This document shows positions 6,128 to 12,006 of a DNA stretch of 12,006 nucleotides, piece after piece. Made by a program: the position numbers and the translations under genes. The notes below the pieces were generated by a model. The model searched no databases. It saw only the letters and a program-made list of their open reading frames with translations, and was not told the DNA's origin. Source of the DNA: an uncultured Eubacteriales bacterium (GTDB lineage Bacteria > Bacillota > Clostridia > Oscillospirales > Butyricicoccaceae); assembly GCA_910586105.1 (NCBI GenBank), contig CAJUGU010000121.1:1-12006 (forward strand), in the 5' to 3' direction. The stretch's first letter is position 1. Each line of letters opens with the position of its first letter.

Positions 6128-7225
6128 ATGGCAGTTACCTCGCAGCAGATTGCTGAGCTGGCGGGTGTTTCCCGCGGTACGGTCGACCGTGCGCTGCATA
6201 ACCGCGGGCGCGTCAACCCTGACGTTGCCGCGCGCATCCATCAAATCGCTCAGGAATTGGGCTATAAACCAAATATCATTGGACAGGCGCTGGTGCGCAC
6301 GAAACGCGATTTCCGGCTCGGGGCGATCCTGCAATCTTCGGAAACGCCGACTATGCAGATCGTCGCGGAAGGGGTCCGACAGTCTGCCGCTGCGCTGCGT
6401 GGTTCCGGGGTCGAGCTGGAATTGCGCGAGATCGTCGGGCTGGACGCCGGCCGGCTGCTGGAAGAGATCGACAGCCTTGTGGAAAAAGGTGTGCGCGGTC
6501 TTGCCATCGCGCCGAACAACGCGCCGGAAATTGCTCTGCGGATCGACGAGCTTGCTGAAAGGGGGATCCCCGTAGTCACATTGAACTCGGACGTTCCTTC
6601 CAGCCGCCGCCTATGCTTCATCGGTATGGATAATTACCGCGCGGGGCAGACCGCCGCCTATTTGATGACCCAGTGCCATCCCACCGGAGGGCAGGTATTC
6701 CCGCTGGCTGGGCATTTGAATAATACCGCGCATAACAGCCGTTTGAACGGCTTTGCGGACGCGCTGCGCACCGCGGGCTCGGAAACGATCCAGCTACTGC
6801 CCCCGCAGCCGTGTTTTGACCGTGAGGATCACGCTTATGAGATCGCACAGCATATTTTGCGGGAAAACCCGGGGCTTTCTGGGATCTATGTCGCGTCGAA
6901 TGGGCAGCAGGGCGTTTGCCGCGCGATCGACGAAGCCGGGCTGCGTGGAAAGGTCTGCGTGATCGCTTACGACCTGAACGCGCCGAATATGGAGCTATTG
7001 AAGGACGGCAGCCTGACCTTTGTGCTCGATCAGGAAGCGTTTGAACAGGGGTTCCGCCCGCCGCAGATCTTGTATGACCGCCTTTTGTACCAGAAAATGC
7101 CGGAAAAGGAGCTGCTTTATACCGATATCCTGATCCGTACCCGCTACAACAGCGACCTGCCGGAAACGCTGACCGATCAGCTGGATCCCGAACCGGGCAA
7201 CGCCAAAAAATCCGGCACGGCTTGA
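6128..7225 (+). CDS. LacI-family transcriptional regulator
   Basis: 365 residues. Start at 6128 follows AGGAGGG by 8 bases; a longer in-frame start at 6077 overlaps the promoter and is rejected. Residues 4-55 are the LacI DNA-binding domain: helix-turn-helix with IAELAGVSRGTVDRALHNRG and hinge helix near GYKPNIIGQAL. The recognition helix has TVDR where LacI itself has TVSR, typical of a subgroup whose sensor is like ribose-type periplasmic proteins. Residues about 62-350 are a type-1 periplasmic-binding-protein fold, starting FRLGAILQ and including GIDSLVEKGV-type and GMDNYRAGQTAA elements. A sugar or sugar-derived effector is therefore likely. It is divergent from the symporter gene and probably represses it and itself. 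The C-terminal 20 residues are polar and variable. Confidence 0.92.
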   Translation: MAVTSQQIAELAGVSRGTVDRALHNRGRVNPDVAARIHQIAQELGYKPNIIGQALVRTKRDFRLGAILQSSETPTMQIVAEGVRQSAAALRGSGVELELREIVGLDAGRLLEEIDSLVEKGVRGLAIAPNNAPEIALRIDELAERGIPVVTLNSDVPSSRRLCFIGMDNYRAGQTAAYLMTQCHPTGGQVFPLAGHLNNTAHNSRLNGFADALRTAGSETIQLLPPQPCFDREDHAYEIAQHILRENPGLSGIYVASNGQQGVCRAIDEAGLRGKVCVIAYDLNAPNMELLKDGSLTFVLDQEAFEQGFRPPQILYDRLLYQKMPEKELLYTDILIRTRYNSDLPETLTDQLDPEPGNAKKSGTA

Positions 7226-7299
7226 ATCTATTTCCCGGTTTTTCCTCGGGCCTTCCGGTTTGCGATACCCGCGAACGTTGAAGATTGCCGTTTGCTTCG

Positions 7300-7470
7300 C
7301 CTGCGCGGCGGGCGCCGGGGCTCTGCCCCGGGATCCCGGTCCTACGCGGACGGCGCCAAAGGGACGAGTCCCTTTGGAATCCCTTTCTCGCCTGCGGGCG
7401 GGATGGTGCAGTCCAGGCCGTTTCTGCACGCCACTTCGTCCCGCCAAAAGGACGGTGGGACGAAGTGGCG
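7300..7470. repeat. Hairpin-rich intergenic repeat element
   Basis: A chain of stems without a gene: CCGGGGC-TCT-GCCCCGG (7315-7331), palindrome CCGGGATCCCGG (7328-7339), a 10-bp stem with GA loop (CCAAAGGGAC, 7356-7377), GTGCAG/CTGCAC (7406-7429) and a 14-bp stem (7429-7442 with 7457-7470). Its style, GGGGCTCTGCCCC followed by the CAAAGGGAC stem, resembles REP-like intergenic repeats common in clostridial genomes. No second copy lies in this window, so its repeat status is from recollection. It is the first strong structure after the regulator gene and could end its transcript. Confidence 0.5.
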
Positions 7471-7496
7471 AAATCGGCAATATTTTTGAAACGTGA

Positions 7497-7581
7497 GTAT
7501 GTCCGGAACGCATTGGACGGTGCAACGGCCTGACGGGCGGGTCGGACGATCGGACCAACTTTCAACAGCCTGTGCATAACA
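7497..7581 (+). repeat. Direct repeat copy A with DnaA-box-like site
   Basis: Imperfect copy of the unit at 7652-7743. Shared blocks in order are TCCGGAAC, CGGCCTGACGG and a 22-base block (7560-7581) that differs at one base. The block holds TGTGCATAA (7571-7579), reverse complement of TTATGCACA, which fits the DnaA-box consensus TTATNCACA. Confidence 0.6.
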
Positions 7582-7651
7582 ATTCAGCGCGTGGATATGA
7601 TTTGTTCCCTTTTTGCCGTTTGCTTTTCACCTTCGGCTATGGGAAGCGTTT

Positions 7652-7743
7652 GTATTCCGGAACTTGATGGGTGGTTCGTTGGTACAGCGGCCTGACGGTA
7701 TGACCGACCGCTCATACGAGTTTTCAACAGCCTGTGTATAACA
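7652..7743 (+). repeat. Direct repeat copy B with DnaA-box-like site
   Basis: Second copy of the unit at 7497-7581. Its 22-base core (7722-7743) contains TGTGTATAA (7733-7741), reverse complement of TTATACACA. Just upstream TTTTCAACA resembles a weak box in the opposite orientation, so each copy may hold a facing pair. Between the copies (7582-7651) I see no gene. Confidence 0.6.
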
Positions 7744-7810
7744 GTCCGGCGCCAAACATCATAATTTCCTAGGCGCTGGCTTTCAAAACGACATAAAGGA
7801 GGACTTCCCC

Positions 7811-8335
7811 ATGGCGAAGCTACGAAAAATGCTGGGCAGCGCAGACGCTCCCGAAACCGTCGCTCTGATGCGCGCGATCGAGACCCAAAGCCGGGAAACG
7901 CTCGCGCGTTGGGCGCTCGACTGCGCGGAACAGCGTTATCTGCCCCTGATCCCGCGATCGGACGATGCCGGGATGATCCTATATCAAACAGCTGCCGCCG
8001 TGAATGCTTATCTTTCCGGCGAACTTCCGCTCAAAGCGCTAAAACCCTTACTGGCCGACGCCCGGAAAACTGCGGCAGCGATCTCCAACCCAGTCGCACA
8101 AGCTGCGGCGCGCGCCGCTTCGACTGCATTCGCCGTTATACAAACGCCGACGAATGCGTTAGGCTTCACCTTTTATGGCGCCGCCGCATATGCTTATCAA
8201 ACGGCTGGATCGGACGCGGATGCCGCAACCTATGACCGCCTTGCCGCGGAGGAATCCACAGCCCTGTTGGAAAGCCTGAAGGCAGTTTCCATGCCGGGAG
8301 AAACCGACCCGGTCAGGATCCGCTGGAATTGCTGA
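7811..8335 (+). CDS. Imm5-like putative immunity protein
   Basis: 174 residues, Ala-rich and predicted all-helical, cytoplasmic (no signal or membrane segment). Start follows AAGGAGG by 8 bases. Conserved features of the Imm5-like family, as I recall them, are the N-terminal LMRAIETQS..T...W, the central NPVAQAAARAAST, the segment TPTNALGFTFYGAAAYAY, the later YDRLAAEES, and the C-terminal end P.RI.WNC. Members of this family are described as putative immunity proteins against polymorphic or contact-delivered toxins; direct function is mostly unproven. The gene is 13 bases upstream of a YitT-family gene and probably shares its transcript. No toxin gene is next to it. A housekeeping role unrelated to toxins is possible. 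Confidence 0.75.
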   Translation: MAKLRKMLGSADAPETVALMRAIETQSRETLARWALDCAEQRYLPLIPRSDDAGMILYQTAAAVNAYLSGELPLKALKPLLADARKTAAAISNPVAQAAARAASTAFAVIQTPTNALGFTFYGAAAYAYQTAGSDADAATYDRLAAEESTALLESLKAVSMPGETDPVRIRWNC

Positions 8336-8348
8336 GCGTGGAGGTTTT

Positions 8349-8948
8349 ATGGAACTTGCAAAACAAAAAAGCCTTGCGTTACGCGTCTGCCTGCTGCTGG
8401 CAGGCGCTGCAACGCTTGCTTTCGGACTTTTCAATGTCCACAGCCAAAGCCAGATCACCGAAGGCGGCGTGCTTGGATTGACCCTACTGCTTCAGCATTG
8501 GTTCCATCTCTCTCCCGGGATTTCCGCGCCGGTGCTGGACGTTTCCTGCTATCTGCTCGGGCTGCGATTCCTCGGAGCCGGGTTCTTAAAATGGGCGCTC
8601 GCCGGAAGCGCCGCCTTTTCGGCGTTCTATAACCTGTTTGAACATTTCGGTTATGCGCTGCCGAATCTCGGAGGAAAGCCCTTGCTTGCAGCCGTCGCCG
8701 GCGGCTTATTTGTCGGCGTAGGCGTCGGACTGATCGTGCGCGCAGGCGGCGCCTCCGGCGGGGACGACGCGCTTGCTCTGGTGATCGCAAAGGTGTTCCA
8801 ATGCCCGCTTTCCCGTGCTTATCTTGCGACCGATCTGACCGTGTTGACCCTTTCCGCCAGCTATATCCCGCTGCGCAAGATCGCGTGTTCACTGGTCACG
8901 GTCACGATTTCTTCGTTTTTGATCGAACGTATCTCGAAACAAACCTGA
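8349..8948 (+). CDS. YitT-family (DUF161) membrane protein, short form
   Basis: 199 residues with five to six hydrophobic segments. It shows the YitT/DUF161 pattern: GLFNVHSQSQITEGGVLGLT near the start (family type: loop with G.TGL), LDVSCYLLGLRFLG, then GGLFVGVGVGLIVRAGGASG followed by GDDALALVIAK. The RAGG.SGG.D motif is diagnostic. Most YitT proteins are about 280-290 residues with a C-terminal DUF2179 domain; that domain is absent here. The function of the family is unknown; some related proteins are linked to transport. It starts 13 bases after the Imm5-like gene with GGAGG only 4 bases before the ATG, so it is probably cotranscribed. Confidence 0.85.
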   Translation: MELAKQKSLALRVCLLLAGAATLAFGLFNVHSQSQITEGGVLGLTLLLQHWFHLSPGISAPVLDVSCYLLGLRFLGAGFLKWALAGSAAFSAFYNLFEHFGYALPNLGGKPLLAAVAGGLFVGVGVGLIVRAGGASGGDDALALVIAKVFQCPLSRAYLATDLTVLTLSASYIPLRKIACSLVTVTISSFLIERISKQT

Positions 8949-8951
8949 CAA

Positions 8952-8990
8952 ATAGCGGCGCCCTCCGGAAACAGGGCGCCGCTATCCTTT
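8952..8990 (+). terminator. Hairpin terminator after the YitT gene
   Basis: Perfect 13-bp stem (8952-8964 with 8973-8985) with an 8-base loop, 3 bases after the stop codon. The tail CCTTT is short, so the stop may be partly leaky. Confidence 0.65.
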
Positions 8991-8998
8991 ACGCGCTC

Positions 8999-9027
8999 TT
9001 GAAAAAATGCCGGGGCAGTGGTATCCT
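8999..9027 (+). promoter_or_regulatory. Promoter of the SUKH gene
   Basis: TTGAAA (8999-9004), 17 bases, TATCCT (9022-9027), directly after the preceding hairpin. It suggests the SUKH gene is expressed on its own. Confidence 0.6.
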
Positions 9028-9092
9028 GATAAGGGCAACGGGCTTTTGCCTGTCCAGCACCGAAAAATAGAAAACGGATAAGGGGTACGATC

Positions 9093-9641
9093 ATGTCGTT
9101 AGAACCGGTTTATGATTATTTTCACAACTACGATAAACAGACCTATCAGGTTATCTCCTGCATGGGGAACGAGCCTTCGGAACAGGATATTGCAGACTTT
9201 GAAGCACAATATCAAATCCGGCTTCCCGCCGATTTCCGGGAATTTACCATGTCCCCATTGGGCGGGATGTATATGGAGGTGCAGGAGGAACTCTGGCCGC
9301 GGGCAAAATTATACGACTGCGGCCCATTTTGGTCGTTTTGCCGTGGGATCATTGTTTATGGCATCGCGAATGGAATCCCTGATTTCCTTGACATCCGTGC
9401 GAAAACAAAGGAATTACATGACGACGGTTTTACCGATTATATCCCGTTCCTTTCCATCATTGGGAATGGCGATGAAATCTTTTGCTTCGATAAAACCAAT
9501 CAGATCGTATTGCTCGATCATTCTTCCACCAGTGAAGCCGAACCGGTCGAAGGTACGTTCGCGGACTGCCTGATGCAGCAGATCGCCGAGCTGGAAGAAC
9601 GGAAAGACCGGAAACTCCGGGGAGAAGATAAGGCGAAATAA
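9093..9641 (+). CDS. SMI1/KNR4 (SUKH-1) family protein, likely immunity type
   Basis: 182 residues, soluble and acidic. Start follows AAGGGG by 7 bases. The SUKH signature is clear: PSEQDIADFEAQYQIRLPAD (27-46) continuing into FREF, then SPLGGMYMEV, W after the acidic EEL, YGIANGIPDF, and the C-terminal FLSIIGNGDEIFCFDK, where the family has a G..D...FD core. SUKH proteins bind partner proteins; many bacterial members neutralise nuclease or deaminase toxins of polymorphic and contact-dependent systems. The last 25 residues are a charged helix (ELEERKDRKLR). No toxin or delivery gene is present nearby, so it may be an orphan immunity gene or a general binding protein. The Imm5-like gene lies 760 bases upstream. 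Confidence 0.88.
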   Translation: MSLEPVYDYFHNYDKQTYQVISCMGNEPSEQDIADFEAQYQIRLPADFREFTMSPLGGMYMEVQEELWPRAKLYDCGPFWSFCRGIIVYGIANGIPDFLDIRAKTKELHDDGFTDYIPFLSIIGNGDEIFCFDKTNQIVLLDHSSTSEAEPVEGTFADCLMQQIAELEERKDRKLRGEDKAK

Positions 9642-9699
9642 ACCCGGCACGGAAAAAGACGGTCACTTTGGCCGTTCCATACGAGGTTTCATGCAGCGT

Positions 9700-9780
9700 A
9701 GCAAAAACAGGCGAGCCCGTCAACGGTCAAGATGAACGGCGCTTTCAGCGCCGCCGTTGACAAACCCGCCTGCCTTTGCT
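9700..9780 (-). ncRNA. Long G·U-compensated hairpin, candidate minus-strand RNA or terminator
   Basis: Arms of 27 bases (9700-9726 and 9754-9780) enclose an inner 7-bp hairpin (9737-9753, TTC loop on plus). The arms differ at six positions, all transitions. In minus-strand RNA every one becomes a G·U pair, so all 27 pairs form. In plus-strand RNA they would all be A·C mismatches. The 3' arm on minus ends in GTTTTTGC. It may end read-through from the MATE/antitoxin side or be a small structured RNA. Confidence 0.5.
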
Positions 9781-9793
9781 GACAGGTAATCAA

Positions 9794-9829
9794 GGCGGGA
9801 AGCCCTGAAATGGCTTCCCGCCCAATTTT
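9794..9829 (+). terminator. Intrinsic terminator after the SUKH region
   Basis: Perfect 11-bp stem GGCGGGAAGCC/GGCTTCCCGCC (9794-9804 with 9812-9822), 7-base loop, then CAATTTT. A weaker tail (TTGATT) on minus could make it partly bidirectional. It separates the plus-strand SUKH gene from the minus-strand antitoxin remnant. Confidence 0.7.
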
Positions 9830-9882
9830 AATTCTGAGAAAATGCTGCACTGCCTAATTTGCAAACTCGGATAAACTATATT

Positions 9883-10126
9883 TTACCGGCCCTTTCCATA
9901 GCGGACTTCGTCTACCAATGACTGCGCGTCCTCCTCGTTGGAAACGCCTATCGTCTGTGCAGCGCCTTCAAATGCGGCCTGCGCTTTGCGGATCGCATGC
10001 GCAGATGCGTTGCTTATCACGATTTCACCATTCTGATTCTGCAAAAACAACAGCTTATCGCCCGATTTTAGGGATCTCTACCGGCACGGTAATTTGACCA
10101 TTTGCCAAAATCTTTGCCAGATTCAT
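9883..10126 (-). pseudogene. Frameshifted MazE/AbrB-type antitoxin gene
   Basis: Minus strand from ATG at 10126 reads MNLAKILANGQITVPVEI (10126-10073), a typical swapped-hairpin AbrB N-terminus. One extra base (10072) follows, and in the next frame LKSGDKLLFLQNQNGE (from 10071) runs into IVISNASAHAIRKAQAAFEG and ends DEVRYGKGR with stop at 9883-9885. Intact relatives have about five more residues (RR..L-type) between VEI and LK, so a 14-base deletion is the simplest explanation. The first frame stops at once (IGR then stop). Relatives, as I recall, precede a PIN-domain toxin gene; no such gene follows here. Too short and broken to appear as a single reading frame. An assembly error is the alternative. 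Confidence 0.82.
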
Positions 10127-10194
10127 AACCGCTATCTTTTCTATCCTTAAAATCTTAAGAATACTTGATATATGCATCATACCGCAAACACAAT

Positions 10195-10223
10195 AAAAAG
10201 TAAACCGGCTTTTCAGCCGGTTT
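10195..10223 (-). terminator. Terminator of the MATE gene
   Basis: 9-bp stem AAACCGGCT/AGCCGGTTT (10202-10210 with 10215-10223), 4-base loop. On minus the stem is followed by ACTTTTT. It begins 10 bases after the MATE stop and has T-runs on both sides, so it may work in both directions. Confidence 0.8.
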
Positions 10224-10232
10224 TTACTTCGT

Positions 10233-11606
10233 TTATTGATCTCGCGTGACCTTTTTGATCCATTTATAAGAGTTGACCCGCCAGAAAATCACCGGGCATT
10301 TCAGCAGCTGGTCCGCCTTCAGCCAGAAGAACACGATCACAGGGGAAAGTTTCCAGACAAACGCCGACAGCGCCGCCATCGGCAGGCAAATACAAAACAT
10401 AAAGATCATGTTGTTCCACATCGGGAATTTCGTATCGCCGCCCGCACGGATCATGCCATTATCCGCCGCCATCTGATAACAGGTGCCGACCGTCGTCACC
10501 GCCAATACCGTCGTAAACCGTGTGACCAGGCTGGCCGCTTCTTCCGTCAGCTTGGGGTACAACAGCAGCACCGGGCGGCTCGCCGCAAAGATCAGCAGCC
10601 CCGTAATAATGCCTAACCCCAGAAAAATCAGCTGGAACGTGCGGCTCGACTGCTTGACCTTCTCGATATCGCCTTCGCCGACCCGCTTGCCGGTCATAAT
10701 CGCCGCGGCGCTTGCCGCTCCATAGCCTACCACGGATATGATCTGGAAGACCAACACCGCAATGGAATTCGCCGCAACAACGTCCGCACTGCCCTCGATA
10801 TGCCCGAGGATACCCGTCTGGATCATTTGCGCAAGCCCCCAAATCGCCTGCGTTACCAGCACCGGCAACGAAACCTTCATATAATCCCGGATATAGCTGG
10901 TATCAATGAATACCAGCTTTTTGACGTTCAAATTAAGCTGATGCTCATGATATTTCAGGAAGTAAATGATGATCAACAGCTCAACACAGCGCGAAACCAA
11001 CGTCGCGATCGCCGCGCCGCGCACGCCCAGCTCCGGAAAGCCGAACCGTCCATAAATCAGCAGCGAATTGAGTACGATATTAATGCACAACGTCGACGCC
11101 GTGACGATATAACCGATCTTTACGATGCCGATCGAACGCAGCGACGCGGTCAGCATATTCGTTAGCGCAAAAATGATGTAAGTAAAGCAGATGATCCGCA
11201 AATAGGCGACGCCTTCGGCGATCACGCCCGCGTCGTTGCCCAGCAATCCCAATATCTGCGATGGGAACAGGAGCGCCGCCACGAACAGCACCGCCGCCAT
11301 CCCAACGCCGAAGCGAAGCGCCGCGCCAATGATATGCGGGATCGGTTCCAGCTGCCGCTTGCCCCAATACTGCGAACCCAGGACGACTACCCCTTCCCCG
11401 ACGCCGACAACCATCATTTGCAGCAGGAACTGGATCTGATTGCACAGGGAAATGCCGGATAAAGCGTTTTGCGAATACGCGCCGATCATAAGGTTATCGG
11501 CAAGGCTGACCGAGTAGGTCAGCAGGTTTTGCAGCGCCAAAGACAGGACCAAACCGGTGAATACCTTGTAAAAATGGCGGTCATGGACGAGCTTTTGCTG
11601 TGTCAT
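10233..11606 (-). CDS. MATE-family efflux transporter
   Basis: 457 residues, the usual MATE length, with about 12 hydrophobic segments in two similar halves. Members export cationic drugs, dyes or metabolites in exchange for sodium ions or protons across the inner membrane. The typical N-half features are ADNLMIG near residue 36 and GVGEGVVVLGSQYWGKR in the first loop. In the second half they are QAIWGLAQMIQTGILGHI, then YGAASAAAIMTGKRVGEGD, and GMIRAGGDTKFPMW near 390. Start at 11606 follows GGAG by 9 bases. Its own promoter and terminator flank it. There is no adjacent regulator, so substrate and trigger cannot be read. It belongs to the NorM/DinF-like prokaryotic group broadly; subgroup uncertain. 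Confidence 0.92.
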   Translation of the reverse strand: MTQQKLVHDRHFYKVFTGLVLSLALQNLLTYSVSLADNLMIGAYSQNALSGISLCNQIQFLLQMMVVGVGEGVVVLGSQYWGKRQLEPIPHIIGAALRFGVGMAAVLFVAALLFPSQILGLLGNDAGVIAEGVAYLRIICFTYIIFALTNMLTASLRSIGIVKIGYIVTASTLCINIVLNSLLIYGRFGFPELGVRGAAIATLVSRCVELLIIIYFLKYHEHQLNLNVKKLVFIDTSYIRDYMKVSLPVLVTQAIWGLAQMIQTGILGHIEGSADVVAANSIAVLVFQIISVVGYGAASAAAIMTGKRVGEGDIEKVKQSSRTFQLIFLGLGIITGLLIFAASRPVLLLYPKLTEEAASLVTRFTTVLAVTTVGTCYQMAADNGMIRAGGDTKFPMWNNMIFMFCICLPMAALSAFVWKLSPVIVFFWLKADQLLKCPVIFWRVNSYKWIKKVTRDQ

Positions 11607-11645
11607 GGGAGATCACTCCGTTTCTTCACGTGGTGTTATGGGAAC

Positions 11646-11674
11646 ATCTTACCGCGAAAACACGAGGCTTTCAA
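11646..11674 (-). promoter_or_regulatory. Promoter of the MATE gene
   Basis: Minus strand: TTGAAA (11674-11669), 17 bases, TAAGAT (11651-11646), giving a short leader of about 33 bases. Confidence 0.68.
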
Positions 11675-11954
11675 GTGGCAAAACGATGAATCTGAGGCGG
11701 CTTTTTCGCGATTTATTACAATAAATTTACCCGAACAGAGGCGTTTTCCCTTGTGCTTTTCAAAATGCACAGCCATTCGCCGGGGGCGATTTCCCAGTTT
11801 TCTGACCGATTTTGTGCGAAACAACGGGAAACCCGCAGGATCCCACGCCCGCAAATTGCATAGATTGCGGCTTCTTCCGGTCGGAAGGCTTCCGGGACGC
11901 GGCTGGCTTTTGCCCGCGCCGATACTTTTTGCCCGTCCGGATCGAGAAAAATTT
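11675..11954. other. Non-coding stretch before the right terminal repeat
   Basis: Together with the MATE promoter this makes about 350 bases without a supported gene. Reading frames here lack ribosome sites and family features. Small local stems (CTTCC/GGAAG near 11875-11890) are the only structure noticed. Confidence 0.4.
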
Positions 11955-12006
11955 CACGGCAGTTTCATAAAATATCCAGTAATTTACAAAAGTAAGAATG
12001 GTTGAT
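11955..12006 (-). repeat. Right arm of 52-bp perfect inverted repeat
   Basis: Exact reverse complement of 3-54. It ends precisely at the window end, while the left arm starts two bases inside the window, so the true repeat may extend further outward on both sides. Confidence 0.9.

Noticed and set aside
5868..6575. 235-residue plus-strand frame before and inside the regulator gene
   Set aside because: It translates through the perfect hairpin and the regulator promoter and then reads the regulator gene in a wrong frame.
6618..7577. 319-residue minus-strand open frame across the regulator gene
   Set aside because: Low-complexity Arg/Pro/Ser-rich product, antisense to a clear LacI-family gene and running into the hairpin cluster.
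7497..7743. Replication origin
   Set aside because: Only two strong DnaA-like sites, no AT-rich unwinding region next to them, and no dnaA, dnaN or rep gene.
11469..12005. 178-residue plus-strand frame reaching the right end
   Set aside because: Starts antisense inside the MATE gene, crosses its promoter and ends in the terminal repeat; no family features.

Overview
The window looks like chromosomal DNA of a spore-forming, gut-type clostridium, most likely from the Oscillospiraceae/Ruminococcaceae range. This is inferred from a SpoVT-type AbrB N-terminus, GGAGG ribosome sites, vegetative TTGaca/TAtaaT promoters, GC-rich coding with AT-rich promoter regions, and proteins with copper-amine-oxidase-like stalk, YitT, SUKH and Imm5-like domains. 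No rRNA, tRNA, CRISPR array, transposase or phage gene is visible. The first and last ~52 bases are a perfect inverted repeat, so the window may be a whole contig that ends in a dispersed repeat at both sides.

Layout. 1-2003: promoter, structured leader, a lipoprotein peptidase with a VanX-like M15 domain, and a terminator. 2004-2760: a truncated SpoVT-like gene followed by a strong terminator. 2761-3800 (minus strand): a secreted protein with 21-bp tandem repeats and two stalk domains. 3864-7225: a divergent sugar-uptake module, with an SGLT-type sodium symporter on minus and a LacI-family regulator on plus. The 535-bp region between them is full of palindromes and hairpins. 7226-7810: non-coding, with a hairpin-rich repeat element and two copies of a unit that contains DnaA-box-like sites. 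7811-9641: an Imm5-like protein, a YitT-family membrane protein and a SUKH (SMI1/KNR4) protein. 9642-10232: a long RNA-like hairpin, a terminator and a frameshifted MazE/AbrB-type antitoxin gene. 10233-11674 (minus): a MATE exporter with its promoter. The rest is non-coding up to the terminal repeat.

How the parts relate. The clearest functional unit is symporter plus LacI regulator: both -35 boxes contain the same 8-mer, and a 12-bp palindrome lies in front of the symporter. The Imm5-like and SUKH proteins both belong to families known from toxin immunity, yet no toxin gene is present, so they look like orphan immunity genes. Both AbrB-fold genes in the window are broken. The other genes appear to be independent single-gene units, each with its own promoter and terminator.
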